The notes under the pieces: generated by a model | The model's database searches: none | Told to the model about the DNA's origin: nothing | The model's input: the letters and a program-made list of their open reading frames with translations, nothing else | Made by a program: the position numbers and the translations under genes | Shown here: positions 24,523 to 31,971 of the stretch, one piece after another | Position numbering within the stretch: position 1 is the first letter of the stretch | Layout of the letters: each line of letters opens with the position of its first letter | Source: Streptomyces sp. OR43 | GTDB taxonomy: Bacteria; Actinomycetota; Actinomycetes; Streptomycetales; Streptomycetaceae | DNA: 38,638 bases | Assembly (NCBI RefSeq): GCF_008042275.1 | Contig: NZ_RDBK01000043.1 | Span: 4,110,356-4,148,993, forward strand | Reading direction: 5' to 3'

Positions 24523-24713
24523 TGTTCATGGCCGGGTATGACCGTATGGCTTCGCGTGAGCGTCTAACAGTGATGAACTTCTGTTTAGATTTTGATAAAG
24601 TCCGCCAAGCCTTCATGTGAGGGACCCGTGGACATGTTGCGAAGATGAAGGCACCTCTGGCCTGAACTGCAGTGACCCGGGCTGGTTGCTGTCGTTCTCG
24701 TGACTGAGGGGTT
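24523..24713 (+). promoter_or_regulatory. AT-richer gap before the polymerase operon
   Basis: A 191-base gap whose middle (24574-24600) is markedly A/T-rich for this genome and includes TAGATT (24586-24591), a possible -10. It probably carries the promoter for the five-gene operon 24714-33318. No hairpin terminator for the lectin-like genes was found here. Confidence 0.4.
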
Positions 24714-25940
24714 ATGGCCAAGCTGTCCTTGCGCGCTGTCCAGAAGCTGACATGCAAGAAGCGTGACGCCTGGTGGACGGTCCTCCTCGTTGATCCCCTC
24801 GCGACGCGCATGCTCATCGTCATGGCCCGGTTCCGCTTCATCACGCCGAACCGCGTGACCTGGGCCGCACTCTTCATCGGGCTCGGATCTGCGGCACTGT
24901 TCCTCAAAGGCGACACGCAGTCCCTGATCATCGGGGCCGCGCTCTACCACCTGAGCTTCATCTTCGACTGCATCGACGGCAAGCTCGCACGCCTCAAGGG
25001 CAACGGCACCGTGTTCGGCGGCTGGCTGGACTACGTCTTCGACCGCATCCGTGTGCTCTTCTGCGCCCTTGCGCTCATGGGCGGCCAGTATCTGCGGAAC
25101 GGGGACGAGCGGTACCTGCTGGCAGCGCTGCTCGTCGTCTTCCTCGACATGCTTCGCTACGTGGACGCTCTGCAGATCTACAAGATGCGCATGTCCATGC
25201 GTACGAAGATCGAGAAGGTCACCCGAGAGAGGCAGGAGGCCGAACTCGCCGAAGCCGAGGCCACGACGGGCGCGACGGCGGTCCCGCAGATTCAGTTCAT
25301 GGAAGACCTGCTGCGCGAGAATCCCGAAGCAGAGGCCGAGACGCTCAAGCAGCAGGTGGACGCCGATCACGTCGTGGACCTGCACGCGCAGTTCCGCCAC
25401 CGTTTCCCCTGGTACCAGCGGTTCCGCCAAGCACTGCTCCGCAGCCGGATCCGGCCGCACCTGATCAGCGGCATCGAGTTCCAGATGTTCATCTTCATCG
25501 TGGGTCCGCTGGTCGGCCAGATCCTGATGACCACCCTTGTCTCCGCTGTGCTGCTCGGCATTTTCGAACTGATCATCATGTACAAGTTCTGGCTGTCCAC
25601 CCGTGACTTCACCGCCGTCATGGAAGAACTGCGCACGGCCCCCACCGACGCGGGCACCATAGCCCCCCACCTGCACCGCGGTCGTCATCGCCGGGGAGTG
25701 CAGGATGAATTCCTGGCGGCCCAGAGGCTTGTCGAGCCGCTGCCCGACGAGGACCCGTACTTCCAGCCGTACCCCGAGCCGTACACGTTGCACGAACCGC
25801 AGGCCTGGGAACCCGGCGTGCAGACGGACGTACAACAGCCGGGGGACGGGTACGGCCCCAGCGGGCCGCACGTCACCGATACCTACCACCCGCTGTCCCA
25901 GCAATACGGATACCCGGGTGAGCGAGAGAGCGTCCGATGA
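24714..25940 (+). CDS. CDP-alcohol phosphotransferase family membrane protein
   Basis: A 408-residue membrane enzyme that should transfer a phospho-alcohol from a CDP-alcohol, or use a CDP-linked donor, at the membrane. The complete family signature is present: Asp85-xx-Asp88-Gly89-xx-Ala92-Arg93-x8-Gly102-xxx-Asp106-xxx-Asp110. Membrane segments flank it (about 50-66, 71-87, 110-150), with a final pair at 255-290. Unusually, an Arg/Glu/Ala-rich, partly coiled-coil-like cytoplasmic insert of about 95 residues (155-250) splits the membrane domain. A Tyr/Pro-rich tail of about 110 residues follows the last helix. Ordinary phosphatidyltransferases are about 200 residues. The gene overlaps the next by 4 bases (ATGA), so product and giant glycosyltransferase are likely made together. 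The accepted alcohol is unknown. Confidence 0.82.
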   Translation: MAKLSLRAVQKLTCKKRDAWWTVLLVDPLATRMLIVMARFRFITPNRVTWAALFIGLGSAALFLKGDTQSLIIGAALYHLSFIFDCIDGKLARLKGNGTVFGGWLDYVFDRIRVLFCALALMGGQYLRNGDERYLLAALLVVFLDMLRYVDALQIYKMRMSMRTKIEKVTRERQEAELAEAEATTGATAVPQIQFMEDLLRENPEAEAETLKQQVDADHVVDLHAQFRHRFPWYQRFRQALLRSRIRPHLISGIEFQMFIFIVGPLVGQILMTTLVSAVLLGIFELIIMYKFWLSTRDFTAVMEELRTAPTDAGTIAPHLHRGRHRRGVQDEFLAAQRLVEPLPDEDPYFQPYPEPYTLHEPQAWEPGVQTDVQQPGDGYGPSGPHVTDTYHPLSQQYGYPGERESVR

Positions 25941-28900
25941 ACGAACGGGACAGCCCTGACGTCTGGGTGACAGTGGTCATCCCCGCCTACAACGCCGCGA
26001 CGACCATCGGCAAGGCGGTCCAGTCGGCGGTCAACCAGACGTACGAGCTGGTCGAGGTCGTCATCGTCGACGACGCCTCGACGGACAACACGCTCGACGT
26101 CGTCGCGGGTTTCGCGGGTAACAATCCGCGGGTGCGTGTACTGCGCCGACAGCAGAACAGTGGTGGAGTCGGTGCGCCGCGCAACATGGGCATCGCCCAG
26201 GCCGCGGGCCGCTATGTGATGTTCCTCGACGCCGACGACGAACTGCCGCCGCGCGCTTGTGAACTGCTGTTGGCAAGCGCTCTGGAAACGGGCAGCGACA
26301 TCACCGCGGGCAAGGCCGTCCGGATCAACCGGACCAGCGGCGACAGCCAGACATGGGCTCCCGAGGTCTTCGCGCTGGGACGCACCGTCCCCAACCTCAC
26401 GGAATTCCCGTTGATGCTCACTGACCCGATCGCAGCGGCGAAGCTGTACCGGGTGGACTTCCTGCGGTCGCAAGGGGTCTATTTTCCCGAAGGCGTCTTC
26501 TACGAGGACACCTACTTCTCCACCGTGGCCGGCTGTCTGGCAGACGGGATCACGATCATCACCGATCCGGTCTACCGGTGGATGTGGGAGTCCGAAGGCA
26601 CCTCGATCACCGGCCGGACGGGCGAACTCCGCAGCATCGCGGACCGGATCACGGTGCACCGCGCCACTGACGCGTTCCTTCTGGACCGCGGTCTGTGGCA
26701 GCTCAAGGTGCGCAAGGACTCCAAGTTCCTCGCACACGACCTTCGTCTCTACATGAGGGCACTCGCCGAGGGCGGCTCGGACTTCCAGCAGGGTTTCGCG
26801 CAGATAGCGAGCAACTACCTCTTCTCCATCAGCGAGGAGGCGTTCGAGCTGTGCGACCCCGTCGACCGGGTCCGTGCGTTTCTCCTCATGTACCAGGAGA
26901 TCGAAGCGGCACTCACGACGCTGGACTACGCACAGCGCAAGAGCACGCTTTCGTCCTTCCTGGTTGAGGAGGAAGGACGCGTCTACTGGTCGGGCGACCA
27001 CCTGCATCTGCCCGAGGCCCGGCGCATGCTCGATGTGACGGAACTCGGTCTGCCCGCCGCGAACCTCTCGCAGGTACCGCTCTTCGCTCAACTGGAGCAC
27101 TGGTCGGTTGCGGGAGGGAAACTCCGCTTCGAGGGCAGTCTCGTCAACCGGTTCGGGCGGATAGCGGCGGGCGATGACCTCAAGCTCACCCTGGCCGTTC
27201 GCAACCGGCACACGAAGCGCGACCTCACCGCTGCGATATCGAGCACGGAGGTCGACGAACGGTTCGTGTCGTTTGACGGTCTGGTGCATCTGGAGTCCGT
27301 GCTCGGTCCGGACTTCTCCGAAAGTACTGTCTGGAACGTGTCCGTCATCGTTGAGTGGAAGCGGACACGCTCCCGGTCCCCGCTCAACGTGCGCGACGTC
27401 GACCTCTCCGATTTCTCCTTCCGGGCGCGGGGCCAGGACCTTGAGGGGTACCGCACCGTCAGCGGCAATCTCGCCCTGCGATGCGCCGCAGACGGGCGCA
27501 GGACGTTCGACGCGGAGCAGAGCGACCCGACCGCCCCCTGGATGTGGTGGCGGAACAAGATCTCTGCGCCTCTGCCGTACGTGACGGGCGACTACGATCT
27601 CGCGGTCGTCGTGCCCTGCTACAACGTCGAGAAGTACATCGACGACTGTCTTGGCTCGGTCGCCGCCCAGCGCGGCTTCGCGGAGACCCAGGTGATCCTC
27701 GTGGATGACGGATCCACGGACGCGACCTCCCGCATGCTCGACCACTTCGCCGGGTTCTACGCCAACGTGGTCGTGGTTCACCAGCAGAACGGCGGTCTCG
27801 GGAACGCCCGCAACAACGGCCTCGACCAAGTCACTGCTCCCTTCGTCACGTTCTTGGACTCCGACGACATCCTCGGCGAGGACGCCCTGGCGGAGATGCT
27901 CCGGGCAGCCCGGCGCGACGCATCAGACGTTGTGGTCGGTGACCTGGTCAACTTCCCGGACCGGCCCTACGGCCCCTGGAAGCAGTACTTCGGAGCGGGC
28001 GACCGAGTGGTGGACAACCTCGCGGAGGTGCCCGACCTGGTCTTCAGCGGTTCGGCCTGCAACAAACTCTTCAGGACCCGCCTGCTGCGCGATCTTGGCC
28101 TCCGCTTCGGGGAGGGCGTCCACTTCGAGGACGCATGGCTGACGCTGCCGGCCATGCTGCGCTCCCACGCCGTCAGCATCGTGGATCGGCCCGTCTACTA
28201 CTACCGCGGTCGTCCCGACGGTTCGTCCATCATGGACTCTCTGTGGAGCAAGCCGGCGAACTACTGGGACCACCTGAAGCTCAACCACTTCCTGCTGAAC
28301 ATGTCGGCGGGTGAATCACCGGAAATTCGCAGGATATTCCAGAGGTATGTGACTCGCACGTACAAGGGATTCCTCTGCAATGCCCGCAATATGATGGGGA
28401 GATCGCAGCTCGAGCAGATATTCCCGGGTATCACTGCGCACTACGAGGATATTCCGGACGATGTGATCGACGAGTTCGTGACCAACCCGGCGCAGCAACT
28501 CGACCACTACGCGGCGAAGACGGGCAATTTTGCCCTGTTTGTCGCCCCCGAGGATATTCTGGAAAACGTCCCGTTGGTCGTGCATGTGGATGACCAGGGC
28601 TTCTACCGCATGTTCGGAAATCCAGTACGGCAGTCGAGTGCGGCCCGCGTGAAGGATCCCAACGTCGTTGTGGAATCGGTGCGCTCGCGTGGGTCCGTTC
28701 TGGTTGTGGAGGGCTGCATGTCCTTCCCGGGCATGAACATCGACTCGAAGTTCGTCAACCGCCTGGAGTTCGTCCATCAGACGCGCGCGGAGAAGATCGT
28801 AGTACCGCTTCGCCAGATCTACAGGCGTGATCTCAACAATGCCAGGAATGGCAAGGATGTCTATGCCGGCTGGTATGCGGAGATTCCGTCGAACCTGCTC

Positions 28901-30412
28901 GTCCGGGGAGGCTTCAAAGCGGGGGACTTCCGGTTGCGCGTGCATTCACCGGACGGAAAGCGTCACCGAAATGTGGTGATGAAGGCGCGTCTGCCGCTGC
29001 ACCGTCTCAAAGGGATGGGTGAAGTGGGTGATCACTCGTACATGATGACGATTGGCGACAGTGACTCCCTGCACTTCAGGCTGATCGGCCGTACGGTGAA
29101 GGCTCGTCTGAAGCAGACTCTCTGGCGGACTGCGCGTGAACTAAGGATTATGAAAAGGCGGAACCCGGGCTGGAGGATGAGGCTGGCCTACTGGCTCGTT
29201 TATCCCCTGTTGCACGGGCGCGAGATATGGATCATCGGCGAACGTTCCGACACGGCACAGGACAACTCGTATCACTTCTTCAAGTGGATCAGGGAGAACC
29301 GGAAGCGTTGTCGTGCCTACTACGTCATCGACGGTGACTCTCCTGACTTCGCGAAGGTCAGCCCCTATGGAAATGTGCTGAAACTCGGCTCGTGGAAGCA
29401 TCGCATGTACCTGCTCCACGCGACCAAGCTCATCGGGGCTTATGATTCCGAGTCCTACCTGGTCCCGCAGGGCTACCGGAAGGCTCTGTACCTGCACCGG
29501 TTCGGCGAACTGATCCGCTACCAGCGCATATTCCTGCAACACGGAATCACGTACAACGACGTGACCAGTGGTGCCTCGCAGTGGGTCACAAGCTACGACA
29601 TGATCATTACCGGCGGGCGTCAGGAGCGCGAGTTCTTCGCTGAAGAGGCGGGGTATGGGGCTAGGGCGGTTCTCGCCGGATTCACCCGGTTCGACGCCCT
29701 GCGCAAGGAGCCGAGGGAGCGCCCGAGGATCCTTCTCATGCCCACCTGGCGCCAGTGGATTGTCACGGCCTCTTACAAAAAGGGCGCGGGCCCCGCGAAG
29801 ACGTCGTTCACGCAGTCCGAGTACTTCCGGTTCTACCGTGCGCTGCTTTCCGACCCCCGGCTGACGAAGGCGCTGGAGCATTTCGGAGTCGATCTGGAGT
29901 TCTTCCCGCACTACGAGATCCGGCCCTACCTGCATCATTTCCAGCTCGAGTCGCCTTCGATCATCGTGGCCGATCCGCAGTCGCGGAATGTGCAGCAGGC
30001 GATGAAGGAGTGCTCCCTGATGGTGACGGACTATTCGTCCGTGTTCTTCGACGTGGCATACATGGACACCCCGATCGTCTATGTCCCGTTCGACGAGGAG
30101 GATTTCTACGGGCGTCACTACAAGCGAGGCTATTTCAACCTCTCGGACGACGGTTTCGGTCCGGTCTGCCGCACGGTGGACGGGGCCGTGAATGAAATCA
30201 TCGCTTCGATCAGGAATCGATTCGTCGTGCAATCTCCTTACCGTGAGCGGGCCGAGCAGTTCTTTGCCCACCGAGACCACGGGAACTGCGAAAGAGTCTT
30301 CGAGGCGATCGACGGTCTGGGATCCGTGGGCGCCAGTTCACTGGCCCCTCCGGGGCCGGTGGTCCCGGGGCATGTGCGGCAGACGGAGAAGGTGTGGGGA
30401 AGTGCTGCCTGA
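25937..30412 (+). CDS. Giant GT2-GT2-TagF-like wall polymer glycosyl/glycerophosphotransferase
   Basis: A 1491-residue protein with three catalytic modules. Module 1 (about 8-330) is a GT2 glycosyltransferase: VVIPAYNAATTIGKAV, VDDASTDNT, FLDADDE. Module 2 (about 550-860) is a second GT2: VVVPCYNVEKYIDD, VDDGSTDAT, LDSDD near 638-642. Module 3 (about 1090-1470) matches CDP-glycerol glycerophosphotransferases (TagF/TagB): FLQHGITYND (His near 1200), MVTDYSSVFFDVAY near 1365, and FDEEDFYGRHYKRGYF. Beta-rich linkers lie at about 380-510 and 880-1085. No membrane segments, so it should work at the inner membrane face. This set suggests alternating sugar and glycerol-phosphate (or other polyol-phosphate) addition to a lipid-linked chain. 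From about 28300 the codons use more A/T in third position than upstream, hinting at a different origin for that half. Overlaps both neighbours. Confidence 0.87.
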   Translation: MNERDSPDVWVTVVIPAYNAATTIGKAVQSAVNQTYELVEVVIVDDASTDNTLDVVAGFAGNNPRVRVLRRQQNSGGVGAPRNMGIAQAAGRYVMFLDADDELPPRACELLLASALETGSDITAGKAVRINRTSGDSQTWAPEVFALGRTVPNLTEFPLMLTDPIAAAKLYRVDFLRSQGVYFPEGVFYEDTYFSTVAGCLADGITIITDPVYRWMWESEGTSITGRTGELRSIADRITVHRATDAFLLDRGLWQLKVRKDSKFLAHDLRLYMRALAEGGSDFQQGFAQIASNYLFSISEEAFELCDPVDRVRAFLLMYQEIEAALTTLDYAQRKSTLSSFLVEEEGRVYWSGDHLHLPEARRMLDVTELGLPAANLSQVPLFAQLEHWSVAGGKLRFEGSLVNRFGRIAAGDDLKLTLAVRNRHTKRDLTAAISSTEVDERFVSFDGLVHLESVLGPDFSESTVWNVSVIVEWKRTRSRSPLNVRDVDLSDFSFRARGQDLEGYRTVSGNLALRCAADGRRTFDAEQSDPTAPWMWWRNKISAPLPYVTGDYDLAVVVPCYNVEKYIDDCLGSVAAQRGFAETQVILVDDGSTDATSRMLDHFAGFYANVVVVHQQNGGLGNARNNGLDQVTAPFVTFLDSDDILGEDALAEMLRAARRDASDVVVGDLVNFPDRPYGPWKQYFGAGDRVVDNLAEVPDLVFSGSACNKLFRTRLLRDLGLRFGEGVHFEDAWLTLPAMLRSHAVSIVDRPVYYYRGRPDGSSIMDSLWSKPANYWDHLKLNHFLLNMSAGESPEIRRIFQRYVTRTYKGFLCNARNMMGRSQLEQIFPGITAHYEDIPDDVIDEFVTNPAQQLDHYAAKTGNFALFVAPEDILENVPLVVHVDDQGFYRMFGNPVRQSSAARVKDPNVVVESVRSRGSVLVVEGCMSFPGMNIDSKFVNRLEFVHQTRAEKIVVPLRQIYRRDLNNARNGKDVYAGWYAEIPSNLLVRGGFKAGDFRLRVHSPDGKRHRNVVMKARLPLHRLKGMGEVGDHSYMMTIGDSDSLHFRLIGRTVKARLKQTLWRTARELRIMKRRNPGWRMRLAYWLVYPLLHGREIWIIGERSDTAQDNSYHFFKWIRENRKRCRAYYVIDGDSPDFAKVSPYGNVLKLGSWKHRMYLLHATKLIGAYDSESYLVPQGYRKALYLHRFGELIRYQRIFLQHGITYNDVTSGASQWVTSYDMIITGGRQEREFFAEEAGYGARAVLAGFTRFDALRKEPRERPRILLMPTWRQWIVTASYKKGAGPAKTSFTQSEYFRFYRALLSDPRLTKALEHFGVDLEFFPHYEIRPYLHHFQLESPSIIVADPQSRNVQQAMKECSLMVTDYSSVFFDVAYMDTPIVYVPFDEEDFYGRHYKRGYFNLSDDGFGPVCRTVDGAVNEIIASIRNRFVVQSPYRERAEQFFAHRDHGNCERVFEAIDGLGSVGASSLAPPGPVVPGHVRQTEKVWGSAA

Positions 30413-31211
30413 GAACCACGGGGACATGCAACACACCTATCGGATCTTCATCGCCGGTGATTCGACTTCAGTCGACAGAGAAATGAGCCGGGCGCCGATG
30501 ACAGGGTGGGGGCAGGCGCTTCCCCTATTCTTCGACCGCCGGGTCGACATAGTGAACTGCGCCCGGGCAGGTGCCAGTTCCCGTACGTTCAGCGAACGCG
30601 GCCGACTGGACTGGATCCTTGAGAACATCGCGCCGGGCGACTACATGCTCATCTCGTTCGGCATCAACGATGCCAAGCCCGAGAAATGGCTGAGAACCGA
30701 GGCGTTCGGCGACTTCCGGACCTGTCTCCGCCGTTTCGTGGATGGTGCTCGTTCGCGTAACGCTCATCCGGTACTGGTGAGCACTCACGAACGGGACACG
30801 TACGACGTGCACGGAAACCTGTCGCGAGAACATGTGGAATACGCCATGGCGATGAGTGACGTCGCCGTCGAAACCAGTACGCCGTACATCGACCTGTACC
30901 ACCAGAGCCTCTCGTGGTGGACCGACCTCGGAGACGAAGGCACCCGTTCGTTTTTCGTGCACCTTCGGCCGGGTGAGCATCCCAATTACCCCGACGGCTT
31001 CGACGATCCAGGGCACCTGGTTCCTGCCGGAGCCATCGCGTGCGCCCGTTTCGTCGCCTACTCCCTCGTTGCGCAGCAGATCGTCCCGCCGAATTGGGCC
31101 GTTGATCTCGACCGGCAGGATTTCCCGGCCACGGCGGTGACCTGGCTCGACGACGAGACGCACGCCGCCCTGACACGGGCCCGGACCGTCGGCGCGGGGG
31201 CGGAGCTGTGA
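30402..31211 (+). CDS. SGNH hydrolase, rhamnogalacturonan acetylesterase-like
   Basis: A 269-residue GDSL/SGNH esterase closest to the rhamnogalacturonan-acetylesterase group, which removes O-acetyl groups from sugars. The four blocks are visible: IFIAGDST (Ser21), ARAGASSRTF (Gly57), ISFGINDA (Asn89) and DPGHLVPAGA (Asp202, His205). No signal peptide is seen, so it may act in the cytoplasm or on a substrate before export. The start is either GTG 30402 (GGAGAAGG 9 bases upstream, overlapping the giant gene by 11 bases) or ATG 30426; block I begins just after either. In this operon it could trim or transfer acetyl groups on the polymer repeat. Confidence 0.82.
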   Translation: MLPENHGDMQHTYRIFIAGDSTSVDREMSRAPMTGWGQALPLFFDRRVDIVNCARAGASSRTFSERGRLDWILENIAPGDYMLISFGINDAKPEKWLRTEAFGDFRTCLRRFVDGARSRNAHPVLVSTHERDTYDVHGNLSREHVEYAMAMSDVAVETSTPYIDLYHQSLSWWTDLGDEGTRSFFVHLRPGEHPNYPDGFDDPGHLVPAGAIACARFVAYSLVAQQIVPPNWAVDLDRQDFPATAVTWLDDETHAALTRARTVGAGAEL

Positions 31212-31948
31212 CGGACACGCGGCGGATGTACCCGATCGCGCGTCTGAGGAGCGTGCAGCCCGGCCACCCGGCCATCGTGTGCACAGTGGAGCTCTACGGC
31301 GACAAGGACCCGGCGCTTCCACTGAGGCCGGGTGAGACGGCCGAGTTCGAGTTCAGGGTCATACCCGAGGGGCCGGGTTCGCGCTACTACGGTTACTTGA
31401 TGGTCGAGTCCTTCGACGAGGCGGCAGTGGTGGAACGCGCCGCGGGCATGAGCCTTCTCGCAGTGGGCGACCGGTATGCGACCTCCACTGTGCCGGGGGA
31501 GGAGAGGACTGCCCGGTTCGCGCTGAAGGTCCGCGAGAAGGTGGCCCGGGACGCCTTCTTCGTTCCGCAGCTGCGGGCGGGCATCATCGCCGACGGGGGA
31601 AGCAGCCTTACGGCGAGCACCCGGTCGATCAAGCAACTCGGCTACCGGATCGCCTCGTTCCCGGCCCAGGGGAGAAAGCTCACGGTGCCGCCGGGGTACC
31701 GGGGCGTGCTCGACGGTCTTACGGACGGACTGGGTGAGGGCGCGCGACTCGTCGGCGTCGGTCCGGCCCGCTACGGAGACACCGGTGTGGGCCGGGACGG
31801 GTTGGTCACCTACAGCCCGGTCAGCGGTTTCGCGGGCTACGACTCGTTCGACTACGTACTCGCCGACGCGACGGATCGGCTCACGCGCACGCAGGTCACC
31901 GTCTTCGTGGGTGATCTGAGCGCGACACCGGGGGTAATCGCGGGCTGA
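31208..31948 (+). CDS. Unrecognised protein with C-terminal Ig-like domain
   Basis: A 246-residue protein I do not recognise. It starts at GTG 31208 in a 4-base overlap (GTGA) with the SGNH gene, so it is translationally coupled. The first 120 residues look like a beta-sandwich (alternating hydrophobic strands, LRPGETAEFEFRV). Residues about 195-236 resemble a bacterial Ig/cadherin-like repeat (GLVTYSPVSGFAGYDSFDY, then TRTQVTVFVG). No signal peptide, lipobox or membrane helix is seen, which is odd for an Ig-like protein. Its fixed place between two carbohydrate-active enzymes suggests a glycan-binding or complex-forming accessory part. Confidence 0.6.
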   Translation: MTDTRRMYPIARLRSVQPGHPAIVCTVELYGDKDPALPLRPGETAEFEFRVIPEGPGSRYYGYLMVESFDEAAVVERAAGMSLLAVGDRYATSTVPGEERTARFALKVREKVARDAFFVPQLRAGIIADGGSSLTASTRSIKQLGYRIASFPAQGRKLTVPPGYRGVLDGLTDGLGEGARLVGVGPARYGDTGVGRDGLVTYSPVSGFAGYDSFDYVLADATDRLTRTQVTVFVGDLSATPGVIAG

Positions 31949-31971
31949 GACCCGCAGCGAGGGCCGGTGGG

